Source: Ch128b sp964527925 (lineage in GTDB: Bacteria > Bacteroidota > Ignavibacteria > Ch128b). Taken from it: DNA of 64,000 nt. Shown here piece by piece: positions 1 through 8,720 of the stretch. The notes under the pieces were generated by a model. It was not told the origin of the DNA and made no database searches. It saw only the letters and a list, made by a program, of their open reading frames with translations. The translations under genes and the position numbers were made by a program. The stretch covers positions 1 to 64,000 of the forward strand of contig CAZGQO010000006.1 in the NCBI GenBank assembly GCA_964527925.1, written 5' to 3'. The first letter of the stretch is position 1; each line of letters opens with the position of its first letter.

Positions 1-274
1 AGTGGAATTGAGACTCTGGTTTTATTTCTTCTAATTGAGGAGTTATTTGAGTTTTAATCGAACCATAGTGGAATTGAGACTCAAGTCTAACTCTTTCTTT
101 ACTCATCCTCATTTATGTTTTAATCGAACCATAGTGGAATTGAGACTTTTTCTGGTTTTCGCTCCATTTATCCGGAGCGTGGTCTTAATCGAACCATAGT
201 GGAATTGAGACTCGGTAGGGACATTTGGAAATGGGACAAACTCTATTGTTTTAATTGAACCATAGTGGAATTGA
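1..274 (+). CRISPR. CRISPR array, leader-distal end (array continues off the left edge)
   Basis: A 30-base repeat starting GTTTTAATCGAACC and ending TGGAATTGAGAC recurs at 51-80, 117-146 and 182-211 (one T-to-C change at its third base). A partial copy lies at 1-14 and a decayed last copy at 248-274. Spacers are 15-50, 81-116, 147-181 and 212-247, that is 36, 36, 35 and 36 bases, and they are unrelated to each other. The last copy has C-to-T at position 9 and its terminal GAC is replaced. Such decay is usual at the leader-distal end, and repeats ending ATTGA(A/G)AC normally give the 8-base crRNA 5' handle, so crRNAs are probably read on the plus strand from a leader left of this window. The repeat type resembles those of type I-B and III systems. 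No cas gene is in the window. Confidence 0.95.
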
Positions 275-355
275 TCCGCCGGAGGTGGACTGCTGCACTT
301 CGCTTGCAGGACTGTTACATTGAGTTTTGTTAACTTCAAATTGTCAATAAAACCC

Positions 356-394
356 TTAATCGAACCTCCGTTAGCTAACGGAGTGGAATTGAGA
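356..394. repeat. Palindromic element with CRISPR-repeat-like flanks, copy 1
   Basis: The 18-base perfect palindrome CTCCGTTAGCTAACGGAG sits at 366-383. It is flanked on the left by TTAATCGAAC and on the right by TGGAATTGAGA, which are the arms of the CRISPR repeat just upstream. The repeat's central ATAG is in effect replaced by the palindrome. It lies 82 bases past the last recognisable repeat, so it may be a further decayed repeat that acquired an insertion, or an independent dispersed element. Confidence 0.75.
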
Positions 395-1102
395 AAGTAG
401 TGGATTGGAAGTGAGAGTTTACATGAAAAATAAGTTTCTGCGAAGCAGTCCCTACAACCGAATAAAAAAATTAGATTTTTGGCTGGGATAATCGCACCTC
501 CGTTGGCTAACGGAGTGAAATTAATTTGCCAAAGATAATCTTTTTTACTTCTTTAACAGAACTATTTTAAAAATTTTTAATTTTAACTTGTTAGTATTTT
601 TAATAATCGCTCTAATTACGAATTAAAAATCGGTTAATTAATTAAAACAACTGTTTATTTATTGTCAATTAAAATTTTAGTTTAATTTCATTATCAATCA
701 AATAGATATTTAATAATTTCAATTTGCACTTTTATAAGCCTCAAACTTTCAAGACTACTGCTGTGGCTTGGATGAAAAGAAAAAAACTATAAATCATTTA
801 ATTAATCTTACCTATTTGAAAATCAACCTACCAGAAAAATACTCCTTTACTTGATTCACAGAACTAATAGTCTATTAAAATTTATGTTAGTTTGTTATTT
901 CAGATAATTAGTTTGTAGAGTATTCTATTTAATTTCATCACTCCTCTTCCCTGATTAATATTCATCAAAATCCAAATTTAAAAACATCTGCTTTGATTTA
1001 TTAAAAAAGAACTTTTGATCAACTAACTTTCCATGTCCAGATTTTTAAATCCATCAACTCCATTAATTATTTTCTTTAAATTTGAAAAAATGAGGATTAC
1101 GA
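395..1102. other. Long AT-rich intergenic region
   Basis: Apart from the palindrome at 489-524 this 0.7 kb stretch is AT-rich and holds no open frame with a start and ribosome site. A CRISPR leader is not expected here because this is the distal end of the array. A GAGG ribosome site at 1092-1095 belongs to the next gene. Confidence 0.6.
489..524. repeat. Palindromic element with CRISPR-repeat-like flanks, copy 2
   Basis: A second copy of the element at 356-394. The core CTCCGTTGGCTAACGGAG is at 498-515, with one base breaking the perfect palindrome. The flanks are TAATCGCAC on the left and TGAAATTAA on the right. Two copies within 135 bases, with differences concentrated outside the stem, suggest a small dispersed hairpin family. 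Confidence 0.7.
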
Positions 1103-2038
1103 ATGACAACCGAAACCTGGTACTGGATAATTTTTTCTGTAACAGTCACAATCCTGTTAACAATAGACTTGTGGTTTACTGATCATCGAAAAACGAAACT
1201 GGGAATTAAACGAGCTTTAATCTGGAGTGCAATCTGGATTGGCGTTGCATTGCTTTATAACATTTCAATTTACTTCAAATTCCCTAATGGACACGAAAAA
1301 GCAATGGAATTTCTTGCCGCATATCTAATTGAAAAATCACTTTCGGTTGATAATTTATTTGTATTCATCATGATCTTTACAATAATGGGAATTGAGGATA
1401 GAGATCAACCACACATCTTAAAATGGGGAATACTTGGTGCAATTTTCTTCAGAATAGTTTTTATCCTTGCTGGCGTTGCGCTTATTCAAAAATTTGAATT
1501 TGTTATTTATATCTTTGCTGCGATACTTATTTATACAGCTTATAAAATGGCATTTACACCCGAAAAGAAAATCGAACCAGAAAAAAATTTACTCATCAAA
1601 ATTGCTTCAAAATTTTTCCCCGTGAAGACAGATAATGTTCACAAATTTTTCGTGAAGGAAAAAGGAAAATTATTTATAACGAATTTGTTTCTAACCCTTC
1701 TATTGATTGAGTCAACGGACATTGTTTTTGCCATTGATTCTATTCCAGCAGTTCTTGCAATTTCAAGAGATCCTTTCATAGTTATAACATCTAACATTTT
1801 TGCAATTCTTGGTTTAAGAGCTCTTTATTTTGCATTGGCTGGAATTATGAGTCTATTCAAATACTTGAAATATGGAGTTGCTTTTATTTTGTTTTTTGTT
1901 GGAATCAAGATGTTAATATCAAATTATTATCATGTTTCAATTTACTTATCTCTTACTATAATCACCGTTACTTTAATCATTTCAATTCTTGCTTCAAAGT
2001 GGATAAAGGAAAAACCTGAAAGTACAGAGATTTCATGA
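1103..2038 (+). CDS. TerC/Alx family integral membrane protein
   Basis: A 311-residue polytopic membrane protein of the TerC family, which includes tellurite-resistance TerC and the manganese exporter Alx. Family hallmarks are the EKSLSVDNLFVF segment near residues 77-88 and the acidic motif ESTDIVFAIDSIPA near 204-217. Both place conserved Asp/Glu residues in membrane helices where a metal ion could bind. About nine hydrophobic segments are visible and the length is typical. The ATG at 1103 follows a GAGG ribosome site 7 bases upstream. It stands alone, facing the convergent Ni/Co-type transporter gene. The substrate is not known; manganese export is the best-supported role for the Alx branch. 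No yybP-ykoY riboswitch could be recognised upstream. Confidence 0.9.
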   Translation: MTTETWYWIIFSVTVTILLTIDLWFTDHRKTKLGIKRALIWSAIWIGVALLYNISIYFKFPNGHEKAMEFLAAYLIEKSLSVDNLFVFIMIFTIMGIEDRDQPHILKWGILGAIFFRIVFILAGVALIQKFEFVIYIFAAILIYTAYKMAFTPEKKIEPEKNLLIKIASKFFPVKTDNVHKFFVKEKGKLFITNLFLTLLLIESTDIVFAIDSIPAVLAISRDPFIVITSNIFAILGLRALYFALAGIMSLFKYLKYGVAFILFFVGIKMLISNYYHVSIYLSLTIITVTLIISILASKWIKEKPESTEIS

Positions 2039-2112
2039 TTGATTATTTGATAATCAAATGCAGGATTGATTTTTAAAGTCTTTTAGTTTTCAAATAATTT
2101 ATAGGGTACTTT

Positions 2113-2826
2113 TTATAAACCAAGAAATTGCACGCCTATTCCACAAAGTAAAATTGTGATTCCTGCTAATGTGTGAACATGCTTGCCAAGTTTTTCTGCT
2201 GGTAAAAGATTCATCCCATAAATTCCAAGTGTAACCATTACCAGCATTGTAAGAATTGTTGCAATACCGAAGATGAGAGTCACAAGTATCAGCCCGGGAA
2301 TACTATGATTAGCTGCTGGAATCATTAGGACGGGAATAAGAGCTTCACACGGACCAAATACAAAAATTATGAAGAGAGTCCACTTCGAAATTTCTGAAGA
2401 ACTTTCGTGTGGATGAATGTGATTAACATCATTATGAGTATGTTCGTGAGTGTGAAGTATTAAATTATCAAGATGAATGTGAGGATGTGAATGTTTTGAA
2501 TTTTTGCGAGACTTGATAATTCCATAAATAGTATATCCAATACCAAAAGCAATTAGAAGCCAGCCTGCAATTTCACCACGAGCATTTTCGATTGACTCTA
2601 ATTTGCTGATTGAAATTCCAAGAGCAATTCCAATTATACCGAGAACCACTGTAGATAAAACATGACCAACTCCACACAAAGCTGTTATCGTGTATGTTTT
2701 CAGTTTCGACCAGCTCAAAGCTTTTGATAATGTAATAAATGGTACATAATGGTCAACACCAAGAATTGTATGAATAAAGCCCAGAGAAGCAGCGGTTACA
2801 ATAAGTAAAGTTAGATCGTTATTCAT
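2113..2826 (-). CDS. NicO/UreH-type nickel-cobalt transporter-like membrane protein
   Basis: A 237-residue membrane protein resembling the UreH/NicO branch of nickel and cobalt transporters. The first helix carries FIHTILGVDHYVPF (residues 18-31), the His...Asp-His signature of this group, and a second conserved HVLS/GVGH helix follows. A cytoplasmic or periplasmic loop between residues about 108 and 145 holds 11 histidines within some 32 residues, typical of a metal-sensing or metal-storing loop. A C-terminal FGPCEALIPVLMIP segment is also family-like. No urease or hydrogenase genes are nearby, so transport of nickel, cobalt or another divalent metal for general use, or efflux, are both possible. 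Confidence 0.85.
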   Translation of the reverse strand: MNNDLTLLIVTAASLGFIHTILGVDHYVPFITLSKALSWSKLKTYTITALCGVGHVLSTVVLGIIGIALGISISKLESIENARGEIAGWLLIAFGIGYTIYGIIKSRKNSKHSHPHIHLDNLILHTHEHTHNDVNHIHPHESSSEISKWTLFIIFVFGPCEALIPVLMIPAANHSIPGLILVTLIFGIATILTMLVMVTLGIYGMNLLPAEKLGKHVHTLAGITILLCGIGVQFLGL

Positions 2827-2954
2827 CTTCGCTCTTTTTTCATAACATTAAATTTAATTTCTTAGCAACAAAATAAAACTTTTCTAATTGATTATGAAAC
2901 CGATTAATTATACTGAGATTTAATTTTATTAAATTCGAATAACAAAATAGAGAT

Positions 2955-3542
2955 ATGAATTACGATTATCTTATTAATCTTATAATAGTTATAAACATAG
3001 TCTTAACATTTTCAGCCAATGTTCCCCTGGCTGGAGAGACTTTGAAGAAAAAACTCCAGCCTGTCCTCACAAAACCAAAATCTTATCTTCAAACTCTTCC
3101 AAAATTTGTCTCTGCCATCATTTTTATTCTTACTATCCTAGGACTTTTCGAGATTGGTAAAATAGAACTGGATTTCAAAGGTTCAGATATCACTCGATTA
3201 GTTTGTGCATTATTTTACGTTGTGTTTTCCTGGATTCAGATTTATTCAGCTAAAAATCTCGAACAATTCTACACTCAGGATATTGTAATCTTTAAAAATC
3301 ATCAATTAGTTAACCGGGGGTTTTATAAATTCATTCGCCATCCTTTTTATCTTTCCCAGATGCTTCAAGACTTTTTTGTTGGAATTGCTTTATCTAACAT
3401 TTTAATACTTATTCTCACTATATTTTTTGAAATGCCTTTATATTTCTTAAGAACAAATCTTGAAGAAAAAATTTTAGAGAAAAATATACCTGAATATTCG
3501 GACTACAAGAAAAAAGTCGGGAAGTGGTTTATTAAGTTTTGA
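2955..3542 (+). CDS. Isoprenylcysteine carboxyl methyltransferase (ICMT/PEMT)-like membrane protein
   Basis: A 195-residue protein with four or five hydrophobic helices. The C-terminal half has the ICMT/PEMT signature: NRGFYKFIRHPFYLSQML (about residues 116-133), then LEEKILEKNIPEYSDYKKKV, in which the RHP and the Glu before the tyrosine pair contact S-adenosylmethionine in the family. Bacterial members methylate small or lipid substrates that are mostly unknown. It is monocistronic and is followed by a clear terminator at 3563-3599. Confidence 0.8.
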   Translation: MNYDYLINLIIVINIVLTFSANVPLAGETLKKKLQPVLTKPKSYLQTLPKFVSAIIFILTILGLFEIGKIELDFKGSDITRLVCALFYVVFSWIQIYSAKNLEQFYTQDIVIFKNHQLVNRGFYKFIRHPFYLSQMLQDFFVGIALSNILILILTIFFEMPLYFLRTNLEEKILEKNIPEYSDYKKKVGKWFIKF

Positions 3543-3562
3543 TTATATTTAGATAAGTATAA

Positions 3563-3599
3563 TGATTTGATAAAGTGATTATTATCAAATCAAATTTTT
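3563..3599 (+). terminator. Rho-independent terminator after the ICMT-like gene
   Basis: An 11-base-pair stem, TGATTTGATAA (3563-3573) with TTATCAAATCA (3582-3592), has an 8-base loop and is followed by AATTTTT. Confidence 0.8.
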
Positions 3600-3691
3600 C
3601 TATCCCAACAAAATTCAGATTTATTTCCTTGCACAAAAAATTAATGCAATTATTCTTATAAATTTACATTTTAGAGAAAAAGGAAGATGTA

Positions 3692-4162
3692 ATGGAATAC
3701 AGCTATTTGATTCTATTGATAATTTCCTCAATTTCAACAGGATATGATTATTTTTTTGTTCAGGTTTTTAAAAAAGGATTGGAATTCCTTCCAGCTGATA
3801 AAAAAATAATTACAAACAAATTTGTACTCGCTGCATCGGTGAAATATTTCTTACCTTTTAGGATTTTGTTGATAGTAATTCCTCTGGGGATCATTTTTTA
3901 TATTTTGATTAAACAAATAAATATTAAAATTCATTGGTGGATTGTTCTCTTCGTTATGATGTTCTATGGTTTGTATTACATCGGTTATTTATTCCCGAAA
4001 GTGAGAAGAATTTTTCATTGGGATTTGAAAAATCCGCTACCAAAGTGGGAAGAGCTATACAGAAATTATGATGTTTCGTGTAAACTTCTTCTAATTATAT
4101 CCATGTTTAATTTTCTTTTAGTAATTGTTTCTCTTCTGTTTGAAATCTTAATGGTCTACTAA
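3692..4162 (+). CDS. Unrecognised four-helix integral membrane protein
   Basis: 156 residues with hydrophobic segments at about 3-22, 52-74, 80-102 and 130-153, and a basic stretch PKVRRIFHWDLKNPLPKW between helices 3 and 4. I recognise no family. Its last 15 bases overlap the 3' end of the convergent TPR membrane protein gene, and both frames are intact, so both ends appear real. No operon partner is visible; a moderate ribosome site (GGAAG, 3681-3685) precedes the ATG. Confidence 0.7.
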   Translation: MEYSYLILLIISSISTGYDYFFVQVFKKGLEFLPADKKIITNKFVLAASVKYFLPFRILLIVIPLGIIFYILIKQINIKIHWWIVLFVMMFYGLYYIGYLFPKVRRIFHWDLKNPLPKWEELYRNYDVSCKLLLIISMFNFLLVIVSLLFEILMVY

Positions 4163-5917
4163 TTTTTCAGTCAAAATATTTTTTTGAGGGAATCCAGATT
4201 TGATTGCAAGATTGTAGAAGTGTTTGCTTGTTTGAAGATCATTTTTATTGAAATAAAATAAAGCGAGATTGAAATATGCTTCTGCAAATTCTGGATTTAT
4301 TTCAACAGCTTTTCGAAAATATTTCAGTGCGAGAGAATCTTTTCCCTTTCGGGCGTATAAAACTCCCAGATTGTTGAAAGCTTCAAAATATTGATCGTTT
4401 TTCTGAATTGATCTTTTCAAAAAGAACTCTGCTTTTTTGAAATCATTTAAATGAAGATAGAGATTACCAAGATTGTTGTTTAATCGGTCATTATATGGAT
4501 TGATTGCTGCTGATTTCAATAAATAAACTTCCGCACTATCCAACATTCCCTTTCTCTTAAAATTTAATCCCAAATTCATTAATGTTTCATACGAATCAGG
4601 ATTTAAATTCAATGATATGAAATAATGATTTTCAGCAAGATCATATTGGTTTAATCTATGATAAACATTCGCTAATCCTCTGTGAGTGAAAAATGAGTTA
4701 GGTGCTGATGCAACAGCATATTTGTAAAATATGAGTGGAGTTTCAAATTTTTTTGAGTGGTTGATATTCAAATAAGAAAAGACCGTAAGAATAGATGTAA
4801 ACATTATCATCTGAAATTTCATATTTAGATTTTCAAGCAACTTCAGCTGGTTCAATGAAATAATCAATCCTAACATAGGAACATATAAACGATGATCCAG
4901 AAAATTTGTAAATCCCGTTAAACCAGTCATCCCACTAACTAAAAATAAAGCGAACCATAACCAGCCAAAGAGAAAAACTTTTTTATCTATAATTCCTTTT
5001 GATGAAAGAAGAATTATAATAAGTAACGAATAGATCCCATAAAGTAAATCAACATTTTCTAATAGAGTTATTACAGAAAGATTGAAAGGTAAAAATACTT
5101 TGTCTAAATAATTGATAAATCCTTTCAAGTAATCTATAATATTCAATGTTAATCTTTCGATATCAGGTGTTGTTGCGGAAGCATTAAGCCGCAAAACTGA
5201 ATAAATCAAAACAGGGATTAATAGACTTATTGATAAAGTTATCAATGATTGAAAACTTACTTTCTCACGATTAATCAACAATAAATTAAAAAGAATCAAA
5301 ATTATCACCACTAAACTATTTTCTTTTGTAAGAAGAGAAAACAAAAACCAGAGTGATGTTAATAACAAATAATAAAATCTCTTTCTTGAATTTGATTTCA
5401 AAAAGACAATTAATGAGATAAAAATTAAAGCTATGAAAATAAATAGCAATGAATCATTTCGACCTGGAATCCACACAACTGCCTGGACAAGTGCTGGATG
5501 AACTGTAAATAATAAAGTCCACATCAATGATCTGAGATTATCAATTCCAAAACTTCTCAAAAGAATCCACATCAAAAATGAAGCAATGATATGGTATATC
5601 AAATTTGAAAGGTGAAAGATAAACGGATTCTTTCCACCAATAAGTGTATCAATCATAAATGAAATTGAAACAAGTGGTCGGTAGTAAGAACCACTTTCGG
5701 ACATAAAAAAATTAGTCTTAAAAATTAAAGGAATGTTTTCAGGATTTTTCAGGATATGATATCTGTTCAATATCAAATCATAGTCATCAAGGGAAGTAAA
5801 GTCATATTTAAGTGTATGGAAATAAAGAATAAAATTTATCAGTGAGATTAAAATGAAAATCAAAAATTTTAAGTTAAGTAGTTGATTAAAAATTTTTTCC
5901 CATTCTATTTTATACAT
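4148..5917 (-). CDS. TMTC-like GT-C membrane glycosyltransferase with C-terminal TPR repeats
   Basis: A 589-residue protein. The N-terminal ~380 residues are a GT-C-like polytopic domain with about ten helices. An acidic SLDDYD pair follows helix 1, and HPALVQAVVWIPGRND is characteristic of TMTC/PMT-type protein O-mannosyltransferase relatives. Residues ~395-580 form about five TPR units (for example PDSYETLMNLGLNFKRKG and AFNNLGVLYARKG). The family transfers sugars from lipid carriers to proteins; the acceptor is unknown. I chose the ATG at 5917 (MYKIEWEK) over the upstream ATG at 5950, because that one lies inside the terminator hairpin of the preceding gene. No good ribosome site is visible at either start. 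Confidence 0.8.
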   Translation of the reverse strand: MYKIEWEKIFNQLLNLKFLIFILISLINFILYFHTLKYDFTSLDDYDLILNRYHILKNPENIPLIFKTNFFMSESGSYYRPLVSISFMIDTLIGGKNPFIFHLSNLIYHIIASFLMWILLRSFGIDNLRSLMWTLLFTVHPALVQAVVWIPGRNDSLLFIFIALIFISLIVFLKSNSRKRFYYLLLTSLWFLFSLLTKENSLVVIILILFNLLLINREKVSFQSLITLSISLLIPVLIYSVLRLNASATTPDIERLTLNIIDYLKGFINYLDKVFLPFNLSVITLLENVDLLYGIYSLLIIILLSSKGIIDKKVFLFGWLWFALFLVSGMTGLTGFTNFLDHRLYVPMLGLIISLNQLKLLENLNMKFQMIMFTSILTVFSYLNINHSKKFETPLIFYKYAVASAPNSFFTHRGLANVYHRLNQYDLAENHYFISLNLNPDSYETLMNLGLNFKRKGMLDSAEVYLLKSAAINPYNDRLNNNLGNLYLHLNDFKKAEFFLKRSIQKNDQYFEAFNNLGVLYARKGKDSLALKYFRKAVEINPEFAEAYFNLALFYFNKNDLQTSKHFYNLAIKSGFPQKNILTEKLVDH

Positions 5918-5921
5918 AATA

Positions 5922-5952
5922 AAAAAGATGGGAGAACTTAATTCTCCCATCG
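5922..5952 (-). terminator. Rho-independent terminator after the M1 peptidase gene, abutting the next start codon
   Basis: On the minus strand a perfect 10-base-pair stem, GATGGGAGAA with TTCTCCCATC (positions 5952-5943 and 5937-5928), has a 5-base loop and is followed by TTTTTT. The ATG of the TMTC-like gene begins only four bases beyond the T run. Confidence 0.9.
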
Positions 5953-5963
5953 TAAATGTTTAA

Positions 5964-7862
5964 TTATTTAACAAAATAAAACTCATTATCCTTGCGATTA
6001 ACATCTGGAATTTTCTTCGTTCCGATTTCAATGTATAGTGGTTGTTGTTCAAGTTTTAATTTTACATTGTATAAATCTTTGTCCTTCCATATGCGTGCTG
6101 TCTCGTACATTTCTTTTGATGTACTGTCTTTCAAAACAACCTTGATGGCTAATGGAACAGGTATATTTCCAACTTTCTTCACATCAAATGATAGAGTTCC
6201 TTTTTCAAATTTTACATTATGTAATGAAAGGTCTGGATAACCTTTTTCAAAAAACCATGGTTTGAAATACCAGTTCAAATCTTCGCCAGCATACTTATTA
6301 AATACAAAAAAGAAATCATATGGAATTGGATGTTTACCATTCCAGAGTCTTACATATTCTTTCATCACTGAAATAAATTTTTCCTTCCCGAGTAAATCAC
6401 TCAAAAAATCATAAGCACATCCAGGTCTTCGATATGAAGCAACTCGATAAGAATTACCGCTTAAAAGAAACGAAGGAGTCATTAAAGGCATTTCTTCATC
6501 TGTTCCAGCAAAGTTTTCGTAAGACAAAGCATTACCAGCTCGTGGTCCATCTCCTTCTGAATATCTTTCCTGCAAATCGAATGGTAACATTACAGCAAAT
6601 CCTTCATCCATCCAAGCAAATCTTTTTTCATTGATTCCCATGAAAAATGGAAAGTAAGTGTGAGCAATTTCGTGAGAAGTTAATCCAATTGCTGCAGCAT
6701 ACGATCTAACTGAACCATCGTTTACCATCATCGGAAATTCCATTCCACCCTGACCATTGAAGACAGTCATTCTTGGATAAGGATAGGAAATCTGAGGAAA
6801 TTCAAAAGAAAAATATTCAATCACTTTTCTTGCAATTTCGGCAACATCATAGAAATCTTTTGATTCTTTTTTATAAGCAGCTGAGATGAACGTCCTTCTG
6901 TTAGTTTGTTTATCAACAATCAATGAAGATCCATCCCACAAATAATGATCACTTAATGCAAAAGCAAAATCAGGAACCTGGAATGCTTTGTAATGATAGG
7001 TGATTGAGTTTGCATCAACCGTTTTGAGTTTGTTTTGTTCTAAATCTTCAAGCGTAATTAATTTAATTATTGAATCGCTTTGAAGTGCAAGTTGGTATCT
7101 TTGAAGTAGTTCATTGCTGAATACTTTTTCTGGATTTTGTAATTCACCTGTTGCCCAGACAATAAAATTTTTCGGAACAGTTATCTTTACATCGTAATTA
7201 TTGAAATCATTATAAAACTCAACTGTCCCGGTGTAAGGAATTCTATCCCAGCCATAAACATCATCATAAACAGCAATTTGTGGATACCAGTAAGCAACAA
7301 AGAATGAAGTCGAATCATAAGTACCCATTCTAATGTTAGAATATTTTGGAATTGTTACTTCCCACTCAATCTCGAGATTACATTTGTTTTTGGGTGATAT
7401 GAAATCAACAGAATCAAGTTCTATTATTAAATTTGTTCTCTGGTCATAAACATTGATTCTTTTATTTAAGTCATAATTCCTATTGTTAATTAAAAACTTT
7501 TTAAGCTGCACTCCATCGTGAATATCAGCAGGATTAACTGGAAATTCTCGAGGTGAACCTTTTTCGAAAATATTTTGAAGCAATCTAATAACTATTTCTT
7601 TCAGTGTATCAGGGCTTTCGTTATAATAAACAATTAACTCTTTGCCTGTAATTTTTCTTGATGAAGGATCAAAAGACGCTTCAATAAAGTAGTCAGAGTG
7701 ATTCTGCCAGTAATTTGGTCCAGGAGAACCATCAAATGAACGAGTACCTTTTTTATATGCTTCAAGAACATTTCTTGGAATTGGTAAAGATTGACTTAAA
7801 ACAAAAAGAGGTATAAAAAAAAGTAAAAGGAAGAAATAAATTTTTGAATCAGACAATTTCAT
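5964..7862 (-). CDS. Secreted M1 family zinc metallopeptidase
   Basis: 632 residues with an N-terminal signal peptide (hydrophobic residues ~8-22, cut near VLSQS). The M1 aminopeptidase signature is complete. The exopeptidase motif GGMEFPMMV lies near residue 367, the zinc site HEIAH is at 397-401, and the third ligand Glu sits in WMDEGFAV some 20 residues on. A tyrosine-containing segment (SGNSYRVASYRRPGCAY) follows. The beta-rich N-terminal domain is also of M1 type. It should release N-terminal amino acids from peptides in the periplasm or outside the cell. A GAGGG ribosome site precedes the ATG. It lies 15 bases downstream of the esterase gene and so forms a two-gene operon ended by the terminator at 5922-5952. 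Confidence 0.93.
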   Translation of the reverse strand: MKLSDSKIYFFLLLFFIPLFVLSQSLPIPRNVLEAYKKGTRSFDGSPGPNYWQNHSDYFIEASFDPSSRKITGKELIVYYNESPDTLKEIVIRLLQNIFEKGSPREFPVNPADIHDGVQLKKFLINNRNYDLNKRINVYDQRTNLIIELDSVDFISPKNKCNLEIEWEVTIPKYSNIRMGTYDSTSFFVAYWYPQIAVYDDVYGWDRIPYTGTVEFYNDFNNYDVKITVPKNFIVWATGELQNPEKVFSNELLQRYQLALQSDSIIKLITLEDLEQNKLKTVDANSITYHYKAFQVPDFAFALSDHYLWDGSSLIVDKQTNRRTFISAAYKKESKDFYDVAEIARKVIEYFSFEFPQISYPYPRMTVFNGQGGMEFPMMVNDGSVRSYAAAIGLTSHEIAHTYFPFFMGINEKRFAWMDEGFAVMLPFDLQERYSEGDGPRAGNALSYENFAGTDEEMPLMTPSFLLSGNSYRVASYRRPGCAYDFLSDLLGKEKFISVMKEYVRLWNGKHPIPYDFFFVFNKYAGEDLNWYFKPWFFEKGYPDLSLHNVKFEKGTLSFDVKKVGNIPVPLAIKVVLKDSTSKEMYETARIWKDKDLYNVKLKLEQQPLYIEIGTKKIPDVNRKDNEFYFVK

Positions 7863-7877
7863 TTCAGCCCTCTTAAA

Positions 7878-8720
7878 TTAATTTGTGGTGAATTGACTTA
7901 ATCTATTTAAAAACATTTTAATTTGTGAATCCCAGAAAATCCAATCATGTCCACCAGGCAATTCATAATATTCATAAGCAATCCCTTTGGATTGTAATTT
8001 ATCTACAACTTTTCTATTCGATTCAAGCAATCCTTCCAATTGATCATTTTCTCCGCAAGCAATGTAAAGATAAGGCAAATTGGTTGATTTGAAACTATCA
8101 ATTAAAACAGAAACATCGTTTTTATTCCAGTGATCTGATCGTGTTTCTCCAAAAGCTTCTTTTAAACTTTGAGAAATTAGACTTTTGTTTTTTTCAATCA
8201 TCGCTGGCCATCTAAAAGCACCACTGAAAGAACCTGCAAAGTAGAAAAGATTTGGATATTTAATTGCTAATTTAATTGCCCCATATCCGCCCATCGAAAG
8301 TCCTGCAATGATTCTTCCATGTTTTGTTGAAATAACTCTATATTTCTTTTCAACAAAGGGAATTAATTCTTTGATTATATAATCTTCATAATTTCTGTTT
8401 TTTATAAATGGTGAATTAGTATACCAGCTTTTATCTGCTTGTGGAGTTACAACCACAAATGAGTAGTCGTTAAGATATTTAACCAGATTCGTTCGATTAA
8501 CCCAATCATTATGATCGCCGCTATAACCATGAAGTAAAAAAATTACTTTATATCTTTCTTCTGTTTTATAATAGTCTTTTGGAAGAATAACATTGAATTT
8601 TTTATACCCACAAACAGCATAAGAATAAACGCTGTCTAAAACTACTCTGACTTTGTCCTGTGAGTAGGAAATTTGTATAAGGAATAAGAGCAGAATCAAA
8701 ACAATAAATTTTCTTTTCAT
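7878..8720 (-). CDS. Secreted alpha/beta-hydrolase esterase (esterase D / feruloyl esterase-like)
   Basis: 280 residues from the chosen start MKRKF. A signal peptide covers residues 1-20 (cut near SYSQ). The fold of the putative-esterase family is seen in the oxyanion segment FLLHGYSGDH (61-70), the nucleophile elbow GLSMGG with Ser142, a DQL/ENDQLEG acid region near 225-232, and the catalytic His in GGHDW near 260. It should hydrolyse carboxylic esters in the periplasm or outside the cell; the natural substrate cannot be read. The ATG at 8720 has GAGAGG seven bases upstream; an upstream in-frame ATG at 8735 overlaps that site and is less likely. First gene of an operon with the M1 peptidase. 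Confidence 0.88.
   Translation of the reverse strand: MKRKFIVLILLLFLIQISYSQDKVRVVLDSVYSYAVCGYKKFNVILPKDYYKTEERYKVIFLLHGYSGDHNDWVNRTNLVKYLNDYSFVVVTPQADKSWYTNSPFIKNRNYEDYIIKELIPFVEKKYRVISTKHGRIIAGLSMGGYGAIKLAIKYPNLFYFAGSFSGAFRWPAMIEKNKSLISQSLKEAFGETRSDHWNKNDVSVLIDSFKSTNLPYLYIACGENDQLEGLLESNRKVVDKLQSKGIAYEYYELPGGHDWIFWDSQIKMFLNRLSQFTTN

Noticed and set aside
109..339. A 76-codon minus-strand frame across the CRISPR array
   Set aside because: It is the translation of repeats and spacers (repeated FHYGSIKT units) and ends in spacer sequence; not a gene.
960..1102. A yybP-ykoY (manganese) riboswitch upstream of the TerC gene
   Set aside because: No conserved motif or suitable paired stems could be recognised by eye; a covariance-model search would decide.
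2041..2112. A terminator between the TerC and NicO genes from TTGATTAT/ATAATCAA
   Set aside because: The short stem has no T run on either strand, so it is not convincing.
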